Part shown: piece by piece, positions 1-6,078 of the stretch
Position numbering within the stretch: position 1 is the first letter of the stretch
How the letters are laid out: the number at the start of each line of letters is the position of its first letter
Assembly: GCA_019594305.1 (NCBI GenBank)
Contig: JAFDTZ010000065.1
Location: 1 to 12,420 of the forward strand
Reading direction: 5' to 3'
From: Thermoplasmata archaeon
GTDB taxonomy: Archaea > Thermoplasmatota > Thermoplasmata > Halarchaeoplasmatales > Halarchaeoplasmataceae
DNA length: 12,420 bases
The notes under the pieces: model-generated
Databases searched by the model: none
Told to the model about the DNA's origin: nothing
Seen by the model: only the letters and a program-made list of their open reading frames with translations
Translations under genes and position numbers: made by a program

Positions 1-786
1 AATTTCCTATTCAACAAAAATCAAGCCTGGGACACCGGTGAAAATCATTGGAATAGTAGCTCACTATACATCGGCGGTAACTATTGGTCTGATTACAAAG
101 AAAAATACCCCTATGCCAAACCAAGAGAGGACGCACCGTGGATATGGGATACGCCCTACGAGATTGCTGGAGATGACAATAAAGACCATTACCCCCTCGT
201 TAACCCTGCAGGTGAACTATTGAAGTTCGAGATAAATCTTACCGCACACGAAGAAAGCGACGACTGGCTGTTCCTGTCATTTCCCTTGATACCCTTCGAT
301 TCCACCGTACCCAATATACTTCGAAGTATCGAGGGTAGCTACGACACCGTACTGTCGTTCCAGAGTGCACGTGACGAGATACTGCATGTTACGGAGGAAG
401 ATTCTCCCGAATGGAGATCGTATGTACCGGACAGGCCGGACCATTACAACACACTCAAAGTGCTGAACAGCACACACGGCTTCTGGATACGGATGACAGA
501 AGACGCAAACCTTACGGTCTACGGGTACGCACCCGAAGTCGGAACCACTACACTCGTACTCGAACCCGGCTGGAACATGGTCGGGTATCCCAGTATATCC
601 GAAGGTAACAATGATCTACCGGTGGAGGTGGACATAATAGGATACTTCGATAAATACGATGAGTACAACCTCGCATACCATCACGAGCCTGCAAACTTCG
701 CCTTCATCCCGGGACAGGGTTATTGGATCCACAATCCCACTGGTGCTGATATCGTGTGGACCGTGGAATTCACGCTAGATGAGTGA
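1..786 (+). CDS. Secreted beta-helix (NosD-like) surface protein, C-terminal part
   Basis: The frame is open from base 1 to the TGA at 784-786 (261 residues), so the gene begins outside the window. A TTG at 220 could be taken as a start, but the same frame continues upstream with sensible protein. Residues 25-32 read GGNYWSDY, a motif typical of the last coil of NosD/right-handed parallel beta-helix proteins in Thermoplasmata and methanogen surface proteins. Next comes a Pro/Asp/Trp-rich linker ending DNKDHYPLVNP, which is also typical. From about residue 85 there are two related half-modules: one starts WLFLSFPLIP (about 89) and ends HGFWI (159-163), the other starts GWNMVGYPS (about 190) and ends GQGYWI (238-243). 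No C-terminal membrane anchor or sorting motif is visible; the protein ends VEFTLDE. It probably sits outside the cell as a surface or adhesion-type protein. Function is inferred from family only; the substrate is unknown. Confidence 0.8.
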   Translation, partial: NFLFNKNQAWDTGENHWNSSSLYIGGNYWSDYKEKYPYAKPREDAPWIWDTPYEIAGDDNKDHYPLVNPAGELLKFEINLTAHEESDDWLFLSFPLIPFDSTVPNILRSIEGSYDTVLSFQSARDEILHVTEEDSPEWRSYVPDRPDHYNTLKVLNSTHGFWIRMTEDANLTVYGYAPEVGTTTLVLEPGWNMVGYPSISEGNNDLPVEVDIIGYFDKYDEYNLAYHHEPANFAFIPGQGYWIHNPTGADIVWTVEFTLDE

Positions 787-870
787 ACGGTAACATGGCC
801 ACATAAGTTGAAATTAGTATACAAATAGGGGTTAGTTTCCCTTCCTGTCGCATTCATTTATTTCTTTGAG

Positions 871-1182
871 AGGATGTTGCATCAACCAAATGCTAAAATG
901 GTTCTCAACTGATTGACTGACTGATAAGTCAACCGTTACGACCCACATCAAAGAGGCATGTTCACTCTATGTTTTTTACTTATATAACTGATGTTAGCAT
1001 GATCTTGAGCAAGATTGGCAGCGTTTCCACTGGTTTGAGATACGTACCTTTTTACGGTGAAATGTTTTCTCAGATGAGCATCGTTCGTTTTCGCATAGAA
1101 CTCGGGAGACCTTTATCATGTGCGGTTAATGATTGGTCTGGATATCCGATACTAATTTTCATCTTGCACCGTGCAACACCCT
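871..1182. mobile_element. MITE-like internally deleted IS copy
   Basis: About 312 bp that begins AGGATGTTGCATCAACCAAA and ends GTGCAACACCCT. Its left ~280 bp aligns with the left end of the complete IS at 5880-7759, and its last ~30 bp aligns with that IS's right end. The middle ~1.57 kb, holding nearly all of the transposase, is missing, and the junction lies near 1150. A 36-nt block at 1004-1039 matches 6013-6048 at 34 of 36 bases. Both terminal inverted repeats remain (GGATGTTGCA against GGGTGTTGCA). No convincing target duplication flanks it. It cannot encode a transposase but could in principle be moved in trans. It diverges clearly from the full copy, so it is an older element. Confidence 0.85.
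1070..1150 (-). pseudogene. Transposase C-terminal fragment in the deleted IS
   Basis: Twenty-six codons plus TGA on the minus strand encode IGYPDQSLTAH followed by a tail ending SSMRKRTMLI. They align with residues 512-537 of the intact transposase encoded at 6079-7692, which ends GSMRKRTMLV. This is the only coding remnant in the short element; the DDE catalytic residues are all gone. The retained end is still open and about three-quarters identical, which shows that the short element arose from a sister copy of the same IS rather than from an unrelated sequence. Confidence 0.8.
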
Positions 1183-1221
1183 ATTTTAATCAATATTTAT
1201 GGCAATAATCGAATACGTTCC

Positions 1222-1579
1222 ATGTGTTCCATACTGAGAGACCAAAATCTCTACCTTATCCCTTTAGATCATATGGGTCTAGATATTTATGACCCCTTTG
1301 CTGAATGGAGTTATTTCTATCTTGTTTCGCTTTTTATTTTCACCAGTGTGGCGTTATCATTTTTGGGCCTATTCGTTGAAAAAAGAGAAATTTCGAGTAA
1401 ACCCATTACGATATTAGGTACTGCCATACCTCTGCTGATACCCGTACACATCGTGATATACATCGACCGTACCGTAGTCTGGGTCAAGCGGAGGTGTTCT
1501 GTACTCAACTATCGCAATACCCGCGCTATGCATAATCTCAGGCTACATATCTTATTCGGCCGGGAAACACGACAAATAA
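1222..1579 (+). pseudogene. Frameshifted small membrane protein gene
   Basis: From ATG 1222 one frame encodes a hydrophobic protein with two likely membrane segments, SYFYLVSLFIFTSVALSFLG and ITILGTAIPLLIPVHIVIYI. After about 1477 the hydrophobic reading moves one frame over, without a start codon, and continues as GGVLYSTIAIPALCIISGY, a third membrane-like segment, to a TAA at 1577-1579. Joined at about 1475-1480, the two parts give a roughly 118-residue protein with three membrane spans and a short charged tail (SAGKHDK). I see no known family. The gene starts only 40 bp after the MITE-like element, so its true promoter or N-terminus may have been displaced. A sequencing indel or programmed frameshift would look the same. 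The continuous longer frame that runs on into the next gene is a chance extension. Confidence 0.45.
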
Positions 1580-1586
1580 TTAATAA
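1577..1586 (+). promoter_or_regulatory. Possible TATA box of the DUF6485-MBL-TsaC-MAP cluster
   Basis: The AT-rich string TAATTAATAA lies about 39 bp upstream of the ATG at 1620. That would place a transcript start near 1606-1610 and leave room for the AAGGTG ribosome-binding site at 1608-1613. The match to an archaeal TATA element is only fair, and no clear BRE is visible. Confidence 0.35.
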
Positions 1587-1619
1587 ACCACCCCTCGATT
1601 CCCGTAAAAGGTGTTTAAG

Positions 1620-1811
1620 ATGGATTGCAAAAAAGAAGAGAACATGGAAAACTGTAACTGCAGCTACCCTGGATGCCCACGTAAAGGGGTTTGCTGTGAG
1701 TGCCTGGCGTATCATTTATCTATGAAACAGCTGCCCGCGTGCGCTTTTCCGGATGATGTAGAAAAAACCTACGACCGCTCCTTCAAGAAATTCGCTGAGA
1801 TATATGGTTGA
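1620..1811 (+). CDS. Cys-rich small protein, DUF6485 family
   Basis: 63 residues with eight cysteines (3, 12, 14, 19, 25, 26, 28, 39), mainly in the block NCNCSYPGCPRKGVCCECLA, followed by LPACAFP and a C-terminal EKTYDRSFKKF helix. I recognise this pattern as the DUF6485 family; the spacing suggests zinc or iron-sulfur binding, but the function is unknown. I chose ATG 1620 because AAGGTG sits 6 bases before it; a GTG at 1611 and an ATG at 1644 in the same frame are alternatives. It is the first gene of a plus-strand cluster, and its stop overlaps the start of the next gene by 8 nt (ATGGTTGA), implying translational coupling to the MBL-fold hydrolase. Confidence 0.75.
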   Translation: MDCKKEENMENCNCSYPGCPRKGVCCECLAYHLSMKQLPACAFPDDVEKTYDRSFKKFAEIYG

Positions 1812-2427
1812 GATCAAAAGTTTTATCTGCAGCGGATTTTCATCCAATGTGTTCGTCGTTCGTAGTGAGCAAAACTTTCTGGTGGATGTGGGTATCGGCA
1901 CCGTTGCTAAAGTACAAAAATACCTGAAAGAGAACGATGTGATCATCGATCGTATCATACTGACCCACCGACACTACGACCACACGGCGGACGCCAAAGA
2001 GATGTCCGCTGAGATCGGTGCGCCGCTCTTTGCAAGTCCGTCGGAGGCAAAGGCACTGATCGAAGGTGACGACCATACTATAATATCTACCGCCTTCGGA
2101 CGGAGTATGCCTAAGCTGGACGTTAAAACTCTGACGAGTGACTCATACGCCGGCTTTAAAATACTCTCCACTCCGGGCCATACCGACGGCGGCATCAGTT
2201 TATATCATCCCGAGGAAAAGATATTGATATCCGGCGACACCGTATTTCCCAGCGGAGGTGTAGGCAGAACGGACCTCCCCACCGGCAATATTACACATTT
2301 GAAGGAATCCGTGGAGAAGTTAACAAAGATAGAGGTTGAATCTCTCTATTCCGGACATGGTCCTGTAGTATCGGAAGGTGCGGGTAGACATATAAGGAGA
2401 TCTCTCAAGTTTCTTGAGTATTACTAG
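1804..2427 (+). CDS. Metallo-beta-lactamase fold hydrolase (glyoxalase II-like)
   Basis: 207 residues, a compact single-domain MBL protein. The complete dinuclear metal site is visible: THRHYDH gives His55, His57, Asp59 and His60; PGHT gives His126; SGDT gives Asp145; SGHGP gives His185. This set is typical of the glyoxalase II/YcbL-like hydrolases, which cleave thioesters or similar bonds in the cytoplasm. There is no long C-terminal helical domain of the true glyoxalase II type and no signal peptide, so the substrate cannot be named. Its ATG overlaps the stop of the DUF6485 gene by 8 nt, and its own TAG is 10 nt before the TsaC start. The protein reads as intact. Confidence 0.9.
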   Translation: MVEIKSFICSGFSSNVFVVRSEQNFLVDVGIGTVAKVQKYLKENDVIIDRIILTHRHYDHTADAKEMSAEIGAPLFASPSEAKALIEGDDHTIISTAFGRSMPKLDVKTLTSDSYAGFKILSTPGHTDGGISLYHPEEKILISGDTVFPSGGVGRTDLPTGNITHLKESVEKLTKIEVESLYSGHGPVVSEGAGRHIRRSLKFLEYY

Positions 2428-2437
2428 GAGATAGAAT

Positions 2438-3025
2438 ATGGATGTACGGTGTGGAAAGAAGGAATGTGATTGTCGATGCGATCCCATGATAATATCCATG
2501 GCTAACGAAGTTCTGTCCATGGGCGGTTTAATAGTGTATCCCACTGAAACTCTTTATGGAATAGGCGGGGACGCTACGAAACCCGGCATATTCAATAAAA
2601 TAGATATGATCAAAGGTACGGAGAACAAAAACATATCTGTAGCGTATTCAAGTATCGAACATGCATTGGAATACTTGGAGATACCTCCTAAAGCGCTGAA
2701 GCTGGCAGAAACGTTTCTCCCGGGTCCTTTGACCATAGTCGTGGATACTGAAGACGGGACGATGGGCATCCGTGTACCGGATCACCCTCTAGCGATCAGG
2801 ATAATAGAAAATTTCGGACCTATCACTTCCACCAGTGCCAACATACATGGCTGGCCACCCGCCGTTGACATCGAAATCGCAAAAAACCAACTTGGAACGG
2901 ATATAGACTTGTATATAGACTGTGGAAGGGCCCGTACGAATGAAGGTTCCACCGTAGTTAAAGTGGACGGGGATATAAAAGTACTTCGTGAAGGAAGTAT
3001 CAAAAGAGGTGAACTGATTGGATAA
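2438..3025 (+). CDS. L-threonylcarbamoyladenylate synthase (TsaC/Sua5-YrdC family)
   Basis: 195 residues, mostly a single YrdC domain. The enzyme makes threonylcarbamoyl-AMP from Thr, bicarbonate and ATP for the t6A37 tRNA modification completed by the KEOPS complex. Visible family motifs are YPTETLYGIGGDA (34-46), LPGPLTIV (94-101), STSAN (131-135), DCGRARTNEGSTVV (161-174) and VLREG (182-186). There is no C-terminal Sua5 domain, so it is the short TsaC form. Two oddities: the usual substrate-binding KxR motif reads K59-G-T61, with the Arg absent, and the N-terminus has a Cys cluster (C5, C10, C12, C14). AGGAGAT precedes the ATG by 5 nt. It overlaps the following methionine aminopeptidase start by 8 nt. 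The missing Arg leaves some doubt about catalytic class. Confidence 0.88.
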   Translation: MDVRCGKKECDCRCDPMIISMANEVLSMGGLIVYPTETLYGIGGDATKPGIFNKIDMIKGTENKNISVAYSSIEHALEYLEIPPKALKLAETFLPGPLTIVVDTEDGTMGIRVPDHPLAIRIIENFGPITSTSANIHGWPPAVDIEIAKNQLGTDIDLYIDCGRARTNEGSTVVKVDGDIKVLREGSIKRGELIG

Positions 3026-3902
3026 AGAAGTTCTTAAGAGATACATAAAGGCCGGTAGAGTGGCTAGAGACGCTCTTGAGGCAGGTAAAAGGACTTGCGG
3101 TGTTGATGTTCCTTACTTCAACGTTGTGAAGAAAGTTGAAAAGATAATTCGAAAGGGAGGTGCATTCCCTGCATTTCCGGTTAATGTTAGCGTGAATGAA
3201 TTGGGAGCACATTACACGCCCTATCCGGGAGACGGTAAGCGTTTCAAAGTTGGTGACGTAGTGAAAATCGATGTGGGATGTCATGTGGATGGTTACATCG
3301 CCGATAATGCACTAACCGTTGAATTAGAAACAAATAGGTATTCCCAGATGATCCGAGCCGCCGAAGAGGCTTTGGATATGGCAATCAAGACGATACGACC
3401 GGGGATAAGGGTCAAAGAAGTGGGTGGCAACATAGAAAGGGTTATCAATGCCGCGGGGTACAGACCGATACGGAACCTAACGGGCCATAGGATGGAGAGG
3501 TATATTCTTCATTCGGGACTTTCAATACCTAACATAAGAAGGGGTAGAGAAAAGATAGAGGAGGGCATGATCTTAGCAGTCGAACCTTTTGCCACCGACG
3601 GAAAAGGAAAGGTTGAAAATAGTACAAAGGGTGAAATATACATATTACGCGGTAAGAGAAAACTCAAAGGCGAAGAGATGATATTTTATCAGTGGCTGGA
3701 AGAAAACTTCAATACTCTACCCTTTGCGTCCTACTGGTGCTGCGCTTATTCCGATGATCATATTCCGGAACTCCGACGATTGGAAAGAAGAGGTGCCGTC
3801 ATGTCGTACCCATTGCTCATAGAGGAAGGTCGTGGAAAAGTATCTCAAAGAGAACATACTATGTTGGTTACAGACAACGGTGTAAAGGTATTGACGGCTT
3901 GA
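3018..3902 (+). CDS. map: Methionine aminopeptidase, type II archaeal
   Basis: 294 residues, the usual length for archaeal MetAP2-type enzymes, which remove the initiator Met from new proteins in the cytoplasm. The metal ligands are all present: Asp85 (KIDVG), Asp96 (IADNA), His157 (TGH), Glu189 (VEPF) and Glu279 (REHT), plus the substrate-site His65 (GAHYTPYPGD). The roughly 60-residue helical insert that marks type II lies between the EPF motif and the C-terminal REHT motif. Translation probably begins at TTG 3018, which overlaps the TsaC stop (TTGGATAA) and has AGAGGTG placed about 7 nt upstream. It is the last gene of the cluster and ends 5 bp from the convergent DUF2270 gene. Confidence 0.96.
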   Translation: MDKEVLKRYIKAGRVARDALEAGKRTCGVDVPYFNVVKKVEKIIRKGGAFPAFPVNVSVNELGAHYTPYPGDGKRFKVGDVVKIDVGCHVDGYIADNALTVELETNRYSQMIRAAEEALDMAIKTIRPGIRVKEVGGNIERVINAAGYRPIRNLTGHRMERYILHSGLSIPNIRRGREKIEEGMILAVEPFATDGKGKVENSTKGEIYILRGKRKLKGEEMIFYQWLEENFNTLPFASYWCCAYSDDHIPELRRLERRGAVMSYPLLIEEGRGKVSQREHTMLVTDNGVKVLTA

Positions 3903-3907
3903 AGTAC

Positions 3908-4615
3908 TTAAATATTCTTATCCCAATCTTCAACCTGTCTCTTATCTTTTCTTATTCTATCCCAATTACCTTCTTCGAATATCTTGGGGACACTAAAGGC
4001 TATAAGTAAATTGACGAAGAAAAATGATATAAGGAAAGCAAAAACTATATTCCCTGGTACGCCAAAGAACTCTGCGCGTTCAACAACTACAGATAATTTA
4101 TCTGTCTGTACGGGATGTATTATCAGCTTTCCAAGCCAGAGTAAGATACAAATGGAGAAGAGCCAGACGTAAACTCGTCTCAATCGATGTGATATAGCCT
4201 CCCAATAGTTGATCTTGAAATGTGGTGTCTTGAGATCCTCTGCGAGATCGGACATCCATTTTCTACTGGTAACCTTCTCTTTGGGGTTGATAGACCGAGA
4301 TAAATAATCTCTTTCTAGGGCTCTTACCCGGCTGTGCCATAGGTTGAAATACATGAAACGTCGAGCTTCTATACTTAGTAGAAGAGCTATGAATACCATA
4401 GAAAAAAGTAATAGTTCATGGGGGTTGGATGGATCACTAAAAGTCCATGTGATAAGTGCCGAAAGTAAGAGTATCGCCCAGTTTGTAGTTGTATCGAGTC
4501 TCGAACGCCAGTGATATGACCTCTGGATCTCACCCCTATACATATGAACAAGTATAGTTGTGAACTCGGGTACATCTTGTTCTTCCACAAAATCCTCAGG
4601 GTCCGGCGTCGTCAT
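3908..4615 (-). CDS. DUF2270 integral membrane protein
   Basis: 235 residues from ATG 4615. An in-frame TTG at 4627 would add four residues, but the TATA box at 4638-4650 sits about 28 bp from the ATG and favours a leaderless start there. The N-terminal motif HMYRGEIQRSYHWRSRLD followed by TTNWAI, and the later IEARRFMYFNLWHSRVRALE, are hallmarks of the DUF2270 (COG4711) family. Four membrane segments are likely: about 45-60, 68-85, 165-182 and 200-220. The long middle loop and both ends are charged and probably cytoplasmic. The function of the family is unknown. The gene lies 33 bp downstream of pyrD on the same strand and is convergent with map, with a 5-bp gap. Confidence 0.85.
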   Translation of the reverse strand: MTTPDPEDFVEEQDVPEFTTILVHMYRGEIQRSYHWRSRLDTTTNWAILLLSALITWTFSDPSNPHELLLFSMVFIALLLSIEARRFMYFNLWHSRVRALERDYLSRSINPKEKVTSRKWMSDLAEDLKTPHFKINYWEAISHRLRRVYVWLFSICILLWLGKLIIHPVQTDKLSVVVERAEFFGVPGNIVFAFLISFFFVNLLIAFSVPKIFEEGNWDRIRKDKRQVEDWDKNI

Positions 4616-4637
4616 ATGAGCATGCAAAGCAAACGGA

Positions 4638-4650
4638 GATATATAAATCT
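4638..4650 (-). promoter_or_regulatory. TATA box for the DUF2270 gene
   Basis: On the minus strand this reads AGATTTATATATC and overlaps the pyrD stop codon. Its centre is about 28 bp from ATG 4615, which fits an archaeal promoter driving a leaderless mRNA. DUF2270 may therefore be transcribed on its own as well as from the pyrD promoter. Confidence 0.6.
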
Positions 4651-5560
4651 AGTCGTGGGCGACTCCGATCAATTCTTCTAGTGTGTCTATCCCCTCTTGA
4701 GCCATGATCTCCATCATCTCGTTGGATATCTTTGAAGGTGCTTTCTTTCCCCTATAATATATCGCCGAGCCGATTTCAAGTGCCGAAGCACCAGCTAGGA
4801 CGTATTCCAGTGCATCCCTTCCTGTGTTGATACCTCCGCAGCCGATGATAGGTATATCTACTTCTGAATATGTTTCGTAAACACATCGTAATCCAACCGG
4901 CTTAATACCCGGACCGCTGTATCCGCCCACCTTATTTCCTAAAAATGGTTTTCTGGTTTCCACGTCTATGGCCATGGCCTTAAGGGTGTTCACTGCAACG
5001 ATACCGTCCGCCCCGGCCCCTTGTACAGCAAGGGCTATCTCCGCGATGTTGTCCGCCGGAGGTAGTTTGGCAAGAACGGGCAAATTTACAGATTCACTTA
5101 CATTAAGCACTATGGTTCCCGCCATCTCCGGATCGTTACCGAGTGCGGCACCGTAACCTTTTGCATGGGGGCAGCTAAGGTTCAACTCTATGGCGTGAAC
5201 ACCGCTTTCCTCCATGCTTGCCGCTAGTTGAGCGAATTGTTCCTCGTCCGATGCGAATATGCTGCCTATGATGGGGACATCGTCCACCATCTGAAATAGT
5301 TCCTTGAGCTCTTCCTTAAATATATCTACGCCCTGGTTCGGAAGGCCCATAGCATTGATAAGCCCGGTGTCAAGTTCAAGCATAGTAGGGTTCTGGTGTC
5401 CTTCTCTCGGTTCAAGTCCTGTTGATTTAGTGACTATTCCCCCAAATCCTCCTTTTAGTGAGATGAACATTGATGAAGAGGTTTGACCGAGTATGCCCGA
5501 AGCAAGTATAAGCGGTGGTTCGAAATGCAGTCCGGCAACCTTTGAATGCAGGGTTAACAT
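4649..5560 (-). CDS. pyrD: Dihydroorotate dehydrogenase, class 1B catalytic subunit
   Basis: 303 residues, usual for class 1B PyrD, which oxidises dihydroorotate to orotate in pyrimidine synthesis using FMN. Visible features are SGILG (21-25), TKST (44-47), NAMGLPNQG (69-77), ELNLSCPHAKG (125-135) with the catalytic Cys130, AIDVETRKP, the GGYSGPGIKP loop, and the C-terminal FMN-phosphate site GCGGINTGRDALEYVLAGAS. A Cys rather than Ser base marks class 1, and the overall pattern matches 1B rather than 1A. Class 1B enzymes usually pair with a PyrK flavin/iron-sulfur subunit; no pyrK is visible in this window. The ATG at 5560 has a TATA box about 23 bp upstream and no ribosome site, pointing to a leaderless or very short leader mRNA. 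Confidence 0.95.
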   Translation of the reverse strand: MLTLHSKVAGLHFEPPLILASGILGQTSSSMFISLKGGFGGIVTKSTGLEPREGHQNPTMLELDTGLINAMGLPNQGVDIFKEELKELFQMVDDVPIIGSIFASDEEQFAQLAASMEESGVHAIELNLSCPHAKGYGAALGNDPEMAGTIVLNVSESVNLPVLAKLPPADNIAEIALAVQGAGADGIVAVNTLKAMAIDVETRKPFLGNKVGGYSGPGIKPVGLRCVYETYSEVDIPIIGCGGINTGRDALEYVLAGASALEIGSAIYYRGKKAPSKISNEMMEIMAQEGIDTLEELIGVAHD

Positions 5561-5577
5561 GAAACCGAATGGTCTTT

Positions 5578-5588
5578 TTTATATTAAT
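5578..5588 (-). promoter_or_regulatory. TATA box for pyrD
   Basis: The minus strand reads ATTAATATAAA, centred about 23 bp before the pyrD ATG. Transcription would begin at or within a few bases of the start codon. The tandem hairpin units begin immediately upstream, at 5590. Confidence 0.55.
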
Positions 5589-5589
5589 A

Positions 5590-5703
5590 CTTTGGCATTT
5601 TTTCATTACGAACATAGTGAGTAATGGAAAAGTAAGGAAAACCAAAGGTTCTGTGGAATTTTTTCATTAGGAACGTCATGAGTAATGGAAAAGTAAGCAG
5701 AAC
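5590..5703. repeat. Two tandem hairpin units with conserved core and variable outer stems
   Basis: A 39-bp core occurs at 5598-5636 and 5659-5697, identical at 35 of 39 positions; differences cluster in the centre. Each core carries an inverted repeat: TTTTTCATTAC pairs with GTAATGGAAAA in unit 1, with one G-T pair, and the stem is one pair shorter in unit 2. Each core is flanked by its own 6-bp outer inverted repeat: CTTTGG (5590-5595) with CCAAAG (5642-5647), and GTTCTG (5648-5653) with CAGAAC (5698-5703). The two units abut exactly. They lie between the pyrD promoter and the promoter at 5743. Function unknown; there are too few copies for a CRISPR. Confidence 0.75.
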
Positions 5704-5742
5704 TGGTTAAGATATTTTGAACAGGTGATTATTTCAGGGTAC

Positions 5743-5751
5743 TTTTAAATA
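5743..5751 (+). promoter_or_regulatory. TATA box of the IS-interrupted two-gene unit
   Basis: TTTTAAATA is a close match to the archaeal TATA element. A start site about 26 bp downstream (near 5773) would give a leader of about 60 nt containing the hairpin at 5793-5811 and the ribosome-binding site at 5822-5827 before ATG 5833. Confidence 0.6.
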
Positions 5752-5792
5752 GTAATAGGGGTTTAAGGTATTGATTATTCACATATATGGAT

Positions 5793-5811
5793 GGAAGGTG
5801 TTTCACCTTCC
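5793..5811 (+). promoter_or_regulatory. Leader hairpin with Shine-Dalgarno-like arm
   Basis: GGAAGGTG and CACCTTCC form a perfect 8-bp stem around a TTT loop in the presumed 5' leader. The right arm holds CACCT, which could alternatively pair with the real ribosome site AGGTGG at 5822-5827. A nine-codon ORF (MDGRCFTFL, 5787-5816) runs through the hairpin. It is too close to the start codon to be a plain terminator and has no T-tract after it. Confidence 0.55.
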
Positions 5812-5832
5812 TCTAGTTAATAGGTGGAAAAA

Positions 5833-5880
5833 ATGAAAAAAAAAACGACGATGGCAATATTTTTTGCAATATTACTATAG
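5833..5880 (+). pseudogene. Tiny membrane peptide ORF cut by the IS
   Basis: ATG 5833 is preceded by a strong AGGTGG site. The ORF reads MKKKTTMAIFFAILL and then meets a TAG formed by the first base of the insertion sequence. If the IS and one copy of the TATA duplication are removed, it reads MKKKTTMAIFFAILLYKGE and stops 1 nt before the ATG of the gene now at 7778, whose ribosome site lies inside this ORF's end. It therefore was probably the first, translationally coupled, small ORF of a two-gene unit. It has a Lys-rich head and hydrophobic core like a signal or single-span peptide. It could instead be the start of a longer protein lost by other changes. Confidence 0.55.
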
Positions 5881-6078
5881 GGTGTTGCATCAACCAAATG
5901 CAAAATTGGATCTAACCATTTGATATGAATGGTAAGTCAGCCGTTATGTTTCCCGTCAAAAAGGCATGTTCTCAGCAAGTATCTTCACTCATTTAACGAA
6001 CATTGGCAAAACCTTGAGCAAAATCGGCAGCGTTTCCACTGGTTTGAGCACCGTACCTTTTTACAGTGACGTTTTTTC

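Noticed and set aside
38..223. Short plus-strand ORF beginning MKIIGIVAHY
   Set aside because: It lies out of frame inside the surface protein, whose frame is open from base 1 and carries the GGNYWSDY motif.
1171..1725. 184-codon plus-strand ORF
   Set aside because: It begins in the end of the MITE-like element and its last part runs out of frame through the DUF6485 gene. Only the middle part is protein-like and is reported as the broken membrane gene.
5598..5697. CRISPR-like direct repeats
   Set aside because: Only two copies, internally palindromic, 22 bp apart, with no cas genes and no spacer-like variability.
5793..5811. Rho-independent type terminator
   Set aside because: The stem is not followed by a T-tract, and it lies between a promoter and a strong ribosome site, so a leader role fits better.
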